Part shown: positions 48,690 to 58,637 of the stretch, in pieces
Layout: every line of letters begins with the position of its first letter
Position numbering within the stretch: position 1 is the first letter of the stretch
Source of the DNA: Neofusicoccum parvum
Taxonomy: Eukaryota; Ascomycota; Dothideomycetes; Botryosphaeriales; Botryosphaeriaceae
DNA length: 64,000 nt
Assembly: GCA_020912385.1 (NCBI GenBank)
Contig: CP087218.1
Location: 1,674,001-1,738,000, forward strand
Direction of reading: 5' to 3'
Translations under genes and position numbers: made by a program
Notes under the pieces: generated by a model
Database searches by the model: none
What the model was told of the DNA's origin: nothing
Seen by the model: only the letters and a program-made list of their open reading frames with translations

Positions 48690-48765
48690 CGCACTGGAAT
48701 CACTGGAATCACTGGAATCACTGGAATCACTGGAATCACTGGAACTACTGGAATCACTGGAGACA
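48690..48765 (+). repeat. 9-bp tandem repeat near the start of gag
   Basis: Repeats of the unit TGGAATCAC, seven to eight copies with one CTACTGG variant, just upstream of the gag ATG. Confidence 0.8.
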
Positions 48766-48780
48766 ACGGGATCAACGACA

Positions 48781-49995
48781 ATGGTCAACGAACAGCAAAT
48801 ACAAGAGCAGCAGGCTCAAGAGCCTCAAGGAATAATGCAGATACTGCAACAGATGATGACGAGGATGGACACCCTCACCAACGAGCTCACACAGCTAAAG
48901 AAGGACAAGCAGAATCCTCTCCAGGTAGGGGATATCCAAACCCCCTCTACGCAACCCTCAGAGGAGGCTGGGGAAAAGGAGGCTAAACAGGAGGCTGGGA
49001 AAAAAGAGGCTGGAATAACCGGAGACACCTCGGGCCTACAGGCCCCTGAGTCAGGATTCACCAGCCACCACACCAAGACAGGCCCCACCAAGAATCTCGG
49101 TCCTTTGGCTGAATACTCAGGCAATAGAGATGAGTTGGAGCCTTGGATTGCCCAAGCTCAAGCAAAGCTTACAGTGGACTACGCAACCTGCACTGAAGCT
49201 ACGAAGTTTTTCATGCTCCATAACCGGCTGAGAGACGAAGCAGCGCGTCAGTTACAGCCCTGGGTACAAGCTACCACCAACACAAGCAGTATGACTGCTC
49301 AGTGCCTACTGGACCAACTACGCCTATCATTTGGCGACCCCCACGTGCAAGAAAAGGCCCAGCGTAAGCTGCATAAGCTGCGCCAAACCAACAAGCCTTT
49401 CATAGAATACTTCACTGAGTTTCGCAAACTGGTACTGGAGGCAGGAGGTACCCACTGGCCAGACGAGATCCTGAAAGCCTACTTAGAAGCAGGACTCAGC
49501 CAAGAGCTTCAGTATAGCATGATTGGCCTTGGAAGCATGAGCCAGTCCTTTAAGGACTACTGCACTGAGCTGAAACGTGTCAGTGATTAACTGGAGGCAT
49601 TCAACCTGCGCAACAATGGCAAGAAAGCCCAGCAGGACTGGAAGCAAGGCTGGTGGCGTGGTTAGAATAAGGTTGGCTCGGCAGGGTCCACTAGCAGGCA
49701 GCTAGGGTCCAAGCAGCCAAAACCAACGACGCCCCAACACGACAACATGGATTGGGAACCTACTGGGCCGGCCAAGGCAGCCCAAGGGCGCCGTGTCAAG
49801 TGGGTGGATGATCAAGAGATGCAGAAACGAAAGGAGGAACACCGTTGCCTACGCTGTAGCGACTCGACGCATCTGATTGCCCAATGCCCCTGGCTACCAC
49901 CAAGGAGACCCGCACGCTTTGCAAAGCCTGCCCAGCAGGAGGGACACGTGGGACCGCAACTGGAAGATATGGAGGATAATAAGACTTCCTCCTAG
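48781..49995 (+). pseudogene. gag of the LTR element, with nonsense codons
   Basis: ATG at 48781. The N-terminal coiled-coil-like section is Gln/Glu rich. It leads to a capsid-like retrotransposon Gag domain (GPLAEYSGNRDELEPWI, then FGDPHVQEKAQRKLHKLRQ..KPFIEYFTEFRKL). The frame is cut by TAA at 49588-49590 and TAG near 49664. It then continues in the same frame to a CCHC knuckle, CLRCSDSTHLIAQC (about 49852-49893), ending at TAG 49993-49995. Pol follows in another frame. Both internal stops are consistent with CAA-to-TAA or TGG/CAG-to-TAG change. Confidence 0.85.
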
Positions 49996-50045
49996 CAGTC
50001 GGAAAACTGAAAGCTCCTGTCAAAAAACGCAGGCAGGAGCTAACA

Positions 50046-53000
50046 GTGGAGGAAAAGCAGGAAGCACAGAATGAATGGCACAAGCAACAACCTAAATTGG
50101 AACAGGATTCACTTCTCACTTCAGTTATAATCAATAAAGAGACTTTTGGAAAAGCTCTTGCTGATACTGGTTGTGAATTCTACGCTGTAATGAGCCATAA
50201 ATTCGCTGAACGCTGTAACCTCCCGCGTATTAAAATCTCACCAAGGACACTAGACGGACTAACACCAACTGGGTGGAAGATCAATGAAGTTGCCTGGGCT
50301 GAAGTCGACATTGGGGGCCATCATCAAAAGCGCATGTTCTTCTATATCGTCCCAAGACTCTCTGGCTGTGATCTTATGCTAGGGAGCCCCTGGATGGTGC
50401 AAGAAAAAGCAGTACTTGACCAGAGCGAACGAACCATCACCTTCAAGGATACTGGATTGACTGTAAAGCAAGACACTGATCTCCCTAAGTCTCAAGGCAA
50501 GCTAATTGGAGCTGCTGCCTTTTGCCACCTTATGAGGCTTGGAAAAAAGAAAGGATATCAGATCTTTACAGCCAGCCTCGCGGATATCAACAAGGCCTTA
50601 CAGGAGAAGCCCCTTATGGATTTCCGAAGCCAGTTACCTAGCTGGGTAGACCCTAAACGGATCAGTCTATTTGACAAGAAAGAGGCGGAAAAACTCCCAC
50701 CGCACCGACCTGGAATTGACCATCAAATTGAACTGGAAAAGGATACCAACGGCAAGATACCTGATGCCCCATGGGGACCTTTATATAATATGTCTCGTGA
50801 TGAGCTTCTTGTACTAAGGAAGACTCTTAACGAGCTACTAGATAAAGGCTTTATCCGTGTAAGCAACTCGCCAGCAGCAGCACCTGTCCTCTTTGTAAAG
50901 AAACCTGGAGGAGGCCTTCGTTTCTGCTGTGACTACCGGGCTCTTAATCGGATTACAAGAAAGGACCGCTATCCCCTACCACTGATCCAGGAGACACTTA
51001 ATCGAATTAGTAAGGCCAAGTGGTTTACGAAGCTCGACGTGAGTGCTGCCTTCCACCGGATACGAATTGCGGAAGGAAGCGAGTGGTTAACAGCATTCCG
51101 GACACGCTTTGGGCTCTTTGAATGGTTGGTAACACCATTTGGACTAGCAAATGCACCTAGTACTTTCCAACGGTATATCAACTGGACGTTAAGAGATTTC
51201 CTAGATGACTTTATCTCTGCCTACGTCGACGACATTCTTATCTTCACGGACGGAACTCGTCGGGAGCACCGAGAAAAGGTAAACAAGGTGTTAGAGAAGC
51301 TAGACGCTGCAGGACTACAACTTGATCTAAGGAAATACGAATTCGAAGTCCAGTCTACTAAGTACCTTGGGTATATTATTGAGGCTGGAAAAGGCATCCG
51401 TATGGATCTAGAGAAGGTCAAGGCAATTCAGGAGTGGAAGGCACCCACCACGGCTAAAGGAGTACTCGGATTCCTCGGTTTTGCCAACTTTTACCGACGG
51501 TTTATCAAGGGCTTCTCTAACCTGGTATCTCCCCTGGTCTCCCTAACAAGAAAGAACACCGTCTTCCAATGGAGCCAAGAAGCCAATGCCGCATTTGAGA
51601 AACTAAAGAAGGCCTTTATTACTGCACTAGTCCTTATACAATTCGACCCAGAACGAGAAACAATCCTCGCAACGGACTCATCTGGCTACTGCACAGGAGG
51701 AGTGCTCCAACAATTTGATAACGACGGCTTTCTACGACCAGTAGCGTTCTTCTCAAAGAAGAATCTCCCAGCAGAATGCAACTACCCGATCTATGACAAG
51801 GAACTACTTGCAGTGGTTAAATGCCTACGTCAGTGGGATGCTGAACTGAAAGGACTTCATCAGTTTAAGATTCTCACTGATCACAAGAACCTAGAATACT
51901 TTACCACAGCAAGAAGGCTTTCTGAAAGGCAGATTCGATAGTGGAGAGAGCTTAGCCGCTTCTCCTTTATTATTGAATATACCCTAGGGAAAACCAATGG
52001 ATTAGCAGACGCATTGACAAGAAGGGACCAAGACTTACCTACAACAGATATGGATGAGAGACTCGAACAAAGAACGGCTCAATTACTTCAGTTAATGCCC
52101 CACGGATTGGTCCTCAATACTGGATCACCAGAGGACCCTGAAGAACAAGAATGGAGCAATGAAGATTCACTTCTATCTGAAGAAGCCATGGCAGTCAAAC
52201 CTCGACAAGCACGACCAGGACAACAAGCACGACCAGGACAACAAGCACGACCAGGACAACAAGCACGAGAACCTCCTTCCCTAGAGGATCAATGGCAAGA
52301 GGCACTCCAGCAGGACCAAGTGTTAAGGCAACTCCGAGAAGCAGTACAGCAAGGGGAAAGAACATTCCCACTGGAGTTTGCTACAAAGTTCAAGGTCTCA
52401 ATCACTGAGTGCTCACTGGATAACCAAGGAAGCCTCCTCTTCAGGGGTAGGAAATGGGTACCAGACTCTGAGCCACTGCGAACGAGAATCATTCAAGAGA
52501 TGCATGACTCCCCCCTCTCAGCGCATCCTGGGCGTATTCAAACAGTCTCTCTCGTGGCAAGGCATTTCTTCTGGCCAGGATTTGTCAATGATATCCGGAG
52601 ATTCTGCCGGAACTGTGATGTCTGTAGAAGGACCAAGGTCTGGAGGGATAGGAAGCAAGGACTACTTAAGCCGTTACCAGTACCAAGCCGTCAATGGAGG
52701 GAGGTCTCTATTGACTTCACTGGGCCACTACCATCTAGTAACGGTTGCGAGATGCTTATGGTAATAACCGACCGCCTAGGGAAAGGAGTAATCCTTGAAG
52801 CCTGCCCGAATACCGAAACAGAAACCATTGCAAGGCTATTCATTGGATGCTTCTACCGGAATCATGGTGTCCCAGCAGCAATCGTATCTGATAGGGGAAC
52901 GCAATTTGTGAGCCTTCTTTGGCAACGCATTTGTCAACTGCTTAAGATCAAGAGACGTATCTCAACGGCCTACCACCCCCAAACGGATGGATCAACGGAA

Positions 53001-53815
53001 AGAATGAACACTGAAGTGGCAAGGAAACTCGCACTGTTTATAGATCACTACCAACAAGACTGGGCGGACTGGTTACCGGTTGTTCAGCTAGCCCTCAATG
53101 GAAGAACGTCAACAACGACTCAGACAAGCCCCTTCTTCCTCTCCCACGGGTTCCACCTCGAGCCACTGGAACTGCTTGAGGACATTCAACCCAATGACCC
53201 CCACAGGGACTCCCCAGCGGCAAGAGCGGAGGCAATTGTAGCCAAGATTAAAGAAGTCACGGACTGGGCGCAGATGTCCATGGCAGAGGCTCAATAGGAA
53301 CAAGAGAGGCAAGCCAACCGGCAAAGAAACCCTTCACCTGCGTATAAAGTAGGTGACAAGGTTTGGCTACACCTACGAAACCTGAAGACGGATAGGCCAA
53401 GCAAGAAACTCGATGATAAGGCAGCAAAATTCACTATCATTGAGGTAGTTGGATCTCACAACTACAAACTGGATATCCCTGGAGCAGTACACAATGTCTT
53501 CCACGTAGACCTCCTCCGGCCGGCAGGAATGGACCCACTACCAAGCCAAGTACAGGACGACTATCAACCCCCACCAGTCCAAGTGGACGGCCAGGACGAA
53601 TGGGTAGTAGAGGCAATCCTAGGCGAGAGAATGGCAAAAAGACCGGGTCAACAAAGGCGCTAATTGCAGTATCAAGTCAAATAGGAAGGGTACGCTCGGC
53701 CAACATGGGAACCGGCATCAGCATTGCAGGACACAGCAGCGCTGGACTCCTACTTAGAGCAAAAGAACCAGCAACGACCATAAGAACTCTAGTACTAAAA
53801 TTAGACTGGTAGGTA
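50046..53815 (+). pseudogene. pol of the LTR element, with nonsense codons
   Basis: One frame, open from 50046 to 51941 and then from 52014 to 53297. Domains in order: aspartic protease (ADTGCEF, then CDLMLGSPW), reverse transcriptase (FVKKPGGGLRFCCDYRALN, LDVSAAFHRI, TPFGLANAP, YVDDILIF), RNase H (ATDSSGYC, YDKELLA, TDHKNLEYF) and integrase. The integrase has H-x-H-C-x2-C zinc binding with CRNCDVC, and the catalytic residues in IDFTGPL, SDRGTQF and STERMN. A GPY/F-like and chromodomain-like end follows (VGDKVWLHL, then EWVVEAILGER and EGYARPTWEP). Stops interrupt at 51939, 53295, about 53660 and later. At least one lies where a conserved Trp of the chromodomain is expected. Catalytic motifs are intact. 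Confidence 0.9.
52203..52268 (+). repeat. 18-bp tandem repeat in pol
   Basis: About three and a half copies of CAAGCACGACCAGGACAA between RNase H and integrase. They encode repeated QARPGQ units and look like a flexible inter-domain linker. Confidence 0.85.
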
Positions 53816-54194
53816 ACTGAACGAGAACTGGCAGTGAGCAAAAGACAAGCGGTTTGGCCCGGCCGAAGCCGAGCCCGATCCAGGTGACATTGATCCTTCC
53901 TGTCACCAGGCAGCGAACTGCGAGACAACAGTACTAGGTCACCTAGTCGGGCATTACAGACCACTGGACGGAATCCGCCAGTGCCGGAGAACCCTCTTCC
54001 TGTCAACAGACAGGCCCTCAATTCGACAGCCAGTCGACAAGCCTGTAACAGCCTATCAACTGAGAGATGTCACCACCTCAACGCAACGTACCACCGTCGT
54101 ATGCTGCCGGTCAGCCAAGTTCCCAACTACGCCATGTAGCCGTTTAATGTCAAAGTTCTTCGCTTTTTCACCTTATATACCCCTCTATATTCGA

Positions 54195-54225
54195 AAAAGA
54201 TCCGCCCCCGCTGGGAATTGAACCC
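54195..54225 (-). other. tRNA-like 3' half (B-box and T5 run) inside the LTR element
   Basis: On the minus strand a GGTTCAATTCC motif (54215-54225) fits the pol III B-box/T-loop consensus. It is followed by a GC-rich acceptor-like stretch and TTTTT (54195-54199). No 5' half is present, because the DNA where it would start is the purine tract. The T stem pairs imperfectly. It is a fragment or mimic, not a full tRNA gene. Confidence 0.35.
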
Positions 54226-54242
54226 GACACCGTCCGAAAACG

Positions 54243-54279
54243 GAAAGAAGGAGGGAGGGGGGAGGGGAAGAGGGGGGGT
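54243..54279 (+). other. Polypurine tract of the LTR element
   Basis: Almost pure A/G run (GGAAAGAAGGAGG..., ending in a G run) ending two bases before the 3' LTR, where plus-strand DNA synthesis would be primed. Confidence 0.85.
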
Positions 54280-54281
54280 GA

Positions 54282-54465
54282 TGTTAGAGTCTAGAGCCTC
54301 GAGAGAAGCCTCAGAGGATCATCGGCAGGTCATGTGATGCCAAGAACTCCTTGTATTTAAGTCGTTCTCTTCTTCTTTCTACTTCTTCTTCTCTCCTTAA
54401 GTCTTAGCTTAACGTACATAGCGCAATAAACCTTTCAGTGATCATCCTGAGGTTGAGCCCTGACA
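54282..54465 (+). repeat. 3' LTR (184 bp)
   Basis: Visually identical to 48449-48632. TG...CA ends. Read-through annotation on the minus strand is LINE ORF1 only outside this interval. Confidence 0.95.
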
Positions 54466-54470
54466 CCTGG
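54466..54470. repeat. Target-site duplication of the LTR element, right copy
   Basis: CCTGG directly after the 3' LTR, matching 48444-48448. Confidence 0.9.
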
Positions 54471-55534
54471 CACTTAAAGCACTGGGTGACTGTGAACAAA
54501 GGGCTGTAGTATTCCGTAGTGTAAAGGGAGTAATTGCAGATAATGCCCTTCGTAATCACCTGGTTGGTAGTCTCTAGGTTGGTGGTGCTGAGTATTACTG
54601 CTAAGTGGGTTTTCCCTATAGGGAGCTTCCTTTTTAGCCAGGCCATCTTGCTGACCTGGAGGCCGGGGTGTAGAGACATGTTCTGCTCCTGGATTATCTT
54701 GATGGCCTGTGGGTCATTGGTATCAATGCCTTTAAGTGGGATATTGTATACTAGCACTAAGTATATCTGCTAGTTGGGTCTAACCTCCCTGCCCAGCCCT
54801 GAGGTCCAATCTTGGTCTTTTAGTAGTTCTGTCCTGGTGTTTGGGTTAGGGATAAAGATTCTAATATCTCTACTTAGGAGCTTCCTTGCTGCGAGGACTT
54901 TTTTATAGGCAAATCCCTTGCCTACCTGGATCTTTTAGATGATGGCTTCGTTGGAGAGTAAGGCAATTTCCTGCCTATTCTATTGCTCAGGGAAGTGCAG
55001 GGTGAGTTCTGTGGTGATAGGGGGGGTAGGTGGCTTTAGGGTTGTCTGAGCTATAATCTATGGCCACTTTGGGACTGTAGGTTGGAGAGGTACGCTGATA
55101 GCCTTCTTAACCTCCTAGATTTCCTTCATAATATCCTTAAGGCCTGGGTCCTTAGGATTGGCCTCCTGGAGGGTGGTAGTGAATCCCTGGAAGATTATCT
55201 TGGCAATGCTGAGAAAATTTTTCAGCTGGGAAGAGAGAGCTAGGGGGTCGCCACCCGGTGCCTATAGGGCCTGCTGGATGGTTTCAAGTGTTTTATTTGC
55301 TCTGTTGATGTACTCTACGCTGATAGGAGCCTGCTTGGGTGCCTGTTGGCTGTACTGTGGGTGGTGGGGTTAGGTGCCTTGGGAGGGCATTTTGTCCCTC
55401 TTCCGGCCCTCTCCTTCCACCCCAGCGTGGTTGCTGCTGCTGGGGTTGTTGTATAGCTGGTTTTGGGGCTGGGAAGAGTCCCTAGGGCCCTCTTCCAGCG
55501 CCGTAGCTTGAGGTCGATTTTTTGGTGCGGTCAT
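54466..55534 (-). pseudogene. LINE ORF1 remnant, 5' side of the LTR insertion
   Basis: Minus-strand ORF1 from its ATG at 55534 (MTAPKNRPQATA). It is a Gln/Pro/Lys-rich gag-like protein with several in-frame TAG stops. It ends at the LTR insertion just after CFKCQ, the start of a CCHC zinc knuckle. The longest surviving open piece is within 54404-54757. Confidence 0.75.
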
Positions 55535-55537
55535 GTT

Positions 55538-55552
55538 TATGAATAATACATA
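55538..55552. repeat. Target-site duplication of the LINE, right copy
   Basis: TATGAATAATACATA, identical to 44204-44218. It marks the 5' end of the LINE. Confidence 0.85.
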
Positions 55553-57037
55553 TTTTAGCATTGTTTGTCTTACTCTCAAAACTTAGCTAGAAAAGAATTT
55601 AAAAAATTTGAAGTGACATGTCACCAGGTAGCAGCTACTAAACAATATGCAACCATTCTCGCTTTTCGAGAAAGCAGCGACTCCTGTACAAGCACGTATT
55701 CCCGCATGAAATCGCGCGGCAAGCGGGGATTCATGCAAAAATCAGCTCAGAGTAATCTCGTTCGCGGGGTCCGGCTGCCGACAGGACTGCACCTCAGCCT
55801 CGATGCGGTAATCTTATGCGAGCCCTTACTTTTTCTTGCAGCTGACCGCTGCATCTAATCAAGCACATGAAGTGGTAAGGCAGATTTCACCGCCCCTTGA
55901 GTCTTGTGCAACGACGACTACTCAGTCACAATTGCTGCACTAAGATCTGAACACACAATCAGGATATCCTCAGAATTCACTCAACGATGGCCATCAACCA
56001 CTATACTGACAAAATTTAGGTCTATTCTCTTTCCTGAATAATCTTTCATTGGCCCTATCGTTAGCATCTACATTGCGGCTAGCCTTGCTAGCTGCCACCA
56101 TCGGTGAGATTAAGGGCAAAGGGACAAAGCCCTCTAACACTTCACTAAGCGTATCAGGAACGCTGAAGGAGCTATGCAAGGATGTCGAGTCTCTGAAGCA
56201 GCTCCTGCATGATTCTTGTGTGTTGGCCAGACACAAGCTTGGTGATCACGACATCTGACTGCAGTTGAGGAAGCTTGATTCGAGTAAGCAGGCGTACATA
56301 ACGAGAGGCCTCGATATCTTTGGCGTCTGGGTGTCAGATCTAAAGAGGCGGTTTGACAAGCCCGATTTTTCGGAACTGCGAGTCAGAGCAAGGCCCGTGA
56401 AGGCTTACTTGGAAAGTTACATTATCCGGCAAAGTAAATCACAGACTACTACAAAATCTCCAGTACTCTGGTTTCGACAGCTGTCGTGTCGTCCGCGTCA
56501 CAGAAAGGGCTATCATCACCTCGTTCCCGGTTCAAAGAGGCCTATACCATGTCTGCGAACTCATTTAAAGCCACCTCTTCCAGCAAAAGTGTAAAACTTG
56601 CTCGCGTTACGGAATAACAAAGGCGAATTTTCCCATCCTTCTTCTTTCTTTGCTTTTACATAGCTTATTGCACTTCGGCTTCTGGATATTCAAACAGATA
56701 TATATTCTTCAGAAACCTGCGCCTCTGTTTGCTTTTTTGCTTGCCATGTCCTCATGGTTAAGATGGCATCTGAGAGAAAATTAATGTAAGAGCGTGGTTC
56801 ATTCTCTGGTTCTGAAATAGACAAAAGATTAGATTTCTACATTCGATTTTCCCGCTGTGGCTTTGAATGATACTTGAGCTTGCAACGAGTGGGTACATGT
56901 GGATTCCTTGTTGGCTACTTGGAGGGAGGAGGCGTTTTGAATTTAGATTTTGCGAATGTTTGGAGATTGACTTCAGATCAAAATGAGTGCTACAATATTA
57001 TCCACGTTCATATTGTTCCGTTTCCATACCTGAGTAC
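55553..57037. other. Stretch right of the LINE with a possible gene remnant
   Basis: About 1.5 kb. On the plus strand, frames at 56049-56258 and 56265-56594 are separated by a single TGA and can be read as one leucine/lysine-rich stretch (LALLAATIGEIKGKGTK, LKELCKDVESLKQLL). This could be a decayed exon, but no family is recognised. The remainder is AT rich and empty. Confidence 0.35.
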
Positions 57038-58017
57038 TCACGGGAAGGTTTTAGCATTGAATTCATCAATGATAGCTCTCGACGCCTTCACAATCTCGAT
57101 GCAACCAGGGGAGTCCGAATGGCAGCACAACGAGACCTCATGCTCCCCCAGCGGCAGATCCACCTTCTCGCCCGTCACCGCTGTCACCGCACCATCGTAC
57201 ACTTGCGACGACACATGCACGCGAGTCTCCTCCGGCGTCCACGGCCTGCGAATTCGTCGTCAGCAAACACCCACTCAGCCACACACCCAACCGCAAACTC
57301 ACTTCTTCTTCCGATCAATCACCAACGTCCCGTCCTTGTTGTACTTCACATCCCCATACAACTCCGCCACAAACGGCAGCCCCAACTCGCGGGCCACCTC
57401 CTCGTGCACCGTGCCGGCCAGGCCGAACACCGGGGTCCCCTTGGGCACGCCGGCGTAGACGGCGCGGCAGACGTCGCGGTCGCGGTACATCATGCCGTAC
57501 AGCACGCCGTGCGGCTTGACGTGGTGCAGCGGCAGGCCCTCGGCGGCGAGGAAGGCCTGGAGCGCGCCGACCTGGTAGCGCGTCATGGCGGTCAGCTCCT
57601 CGGGCGACATCTTGATCTCGCGGCGGCCGAAGCCCTGGATGTCGGGGAGGCCGGGGTGGGCGCCGACGGCGATGTTGTGGCGCTTGCAGAGGAGGACGGT
57701 TTGGTGCATGATGAGGGGGTCGCTGGGAGGGGAGGGGAGGGTTAGTTTAGGTGGTTCTCTTCTTTTTCCTGCTTTCTGGATTGCTACTGATGTTTTTTTT
57801 TTTTTTTTTTGGCTGGACGGGAGAGGTGCGCGGTGGTGTGGTTTGAGGATGTTTGGCGTGGCTGGGGAAAGAAGCCGGCTTACCCGGCGTGGAAGCCGCA
57901 GGCTACGTTTGCATGGTCGATGAGCGGGATGAGCTCCTCGTCCGGGCCGCACTTGAAGTTCCCGTAGCCTTCGCCCAAGTCGACGTTAATCTTGACCCTG
58001 TGTTTTGCGGGCGCCAT
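57038..58017 (-). CDS. lamB: LamB/YcsF family protein (lactam utilisation, PxpA-like)
   Basis: Member of the LamB/YcsF family, named after Aspergillus nidulans lamB, needed to use lactams such as 2-pyrrolidinone. The bacterial relative PxpA is a 5-oxoprolinase subunit. Exons on the minus strand are 57884-58017, 57303-57722 and 57038-57245, in phase, giving 253 residues. The conserved blocks are [12 protein letters not shown] at the N-terminus and [13 protein letters not shown] across the first splice. [13 protein letters not shown] and HVKPHGVLY follow, and the C-terminal half has the usual VAELYGD. Length is that of the family. Intron 1 (161 bp) contains an 18-nt T run on the plus strand. 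It is divergent from the urea-carboxylase-like lamA gene, 620 bp away, the same pairing as in Aspergillus. I infer they act as one lactam-opening system. Confidence 0.9.
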
Positions 58018-58637
58018 GGTTGCGGGGCAGAAGGAAGAGGTTGGGATGCCAATTGAGAGGAACTCGAGGACCAAGAAATAAACGGAGCAGGCGGACAGCC
58101 AATCTCCGGCAGCGCGGTTTCACAAAGAAGTTATCCAAAGGTGGGCGGCAGTGGCCGTGATAGGCAAGCTTGGAGTGGAGCTGCAGGCAACCCCGCGTCT
58201 GATAGCTTTATCACAGCTACCCCTCCACCCGCCACCGCCCATGACTACGACATCATCCCACCCGTCTCCAACCAAGCTTTGCCGATCTCCTGCCTGTCAT
58301 TGGGAGATGCCAGCCCAGCGCCCGCGGCAGCCAGGGCCAAGGCCCGATCTCAGAGAATCAGACGCCTGCCGCGAGAGGGGGTGTTCCTCGCCGCCGCCCA
58401 TAGCGCCCTGATAAAATGCTCCGTCGACCCGGCCACGGCCACCCTGGGACGGCCGCGTGCAGGACAACGAGCCTGGCCTGGTATCTCTGGCAACTGATTC
58501 ACTCGCGAGCTAAACCAGATCCCCTGGAACAAGTGGTGGCTGCACAGTACTTCTGCGTTTATAAATCCGTGTAGCTGCATGTCGCGTGAAGGACTACAAC
58601 ATCGTCTGCAGGTACACCACAGCACTGTGCAGACAAG
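58018..58637. promoter_or_regulatory. Bidirectional lamB-lamA promoter with GATA and CCAAT elements
   Basis: A 620-bp divergent region. HGATAR sites for an AreA-type nitrogen regulator are visible at 58158-58163 (TGATAG), 58200-58205 (TGATAG), 58208-58213 (TGATAA on the minus strand, making an inverted pair two bases apart) and 58409-58414 (TGATAA). A CCAAT box lies at 58099-58103. In Aspergillus the lam genes are controlled by AreA and by the omega-amino-acid activator AmdR. I could not identify an AmdR site by eye. Confidence 0.6.

Larger units (their letters stand above)
48449..54465 (+). mobile_element. Ty3/Gypsy chromovirus LTR retrotransposon (Tf1/sushi-like)
   Basis: A 6,017-bp element with 184-bp LTRs that begin TG and end CA, flanked by a 5-bp duplication (CCTGG). 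The plus-strand order is gag with a CCHC knuckle, aspartic protease, reverse transcriptase, RNase H, integrase, then a chromodomain-like C-terminus. This is the Gypsy order of a chromovirus. A self-priming site follows the 5' LTR and a purine tract precedes the 3' LTR. It is inserted in the ORF1 knuckle of a LINE. Gag and pol carry scattered stop codons, each explicable by C-to-T in CpA context or the complementary G-to-A, so the copy is probably not autonomous despite visually identical LTRs. Confidence 0.95.
44219..55537 (-). mobile_element. Tad1-like LINE (non-LTR retrotransposon), split by a nested LTR element
   Basis: Minus-strand LINE whose own length is about 5.3 kb once the 6,022-bp LTR insertion (with one target copy) is removed. 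The 3' end at 44219 is a short TAAA-type tail (plus strand AAATAAATAAATAAATAG). The 5' end lies only about 3 bp before the ORF1 ATG. It has two reading frames, ORF1 with zinc knuckles and ORF2 with endonuclease and reverse transcriptase. Both are interrupted by many TAG/TAA codons, so the copy is dead. A 15-bp perfect duplication flanks it, so the insertion itself is essentially complete. The order of events is LINE first, LTR element second. Confidence 0.88.

Noticed and set aside
49980..50046. Programmed -1 frameshift between gag and pol
   Set aside because: The frames differ but no slippery heptamer is visible in the overlap, and the copy carries nonsense mutations, so the original arrangement cannot be judged.
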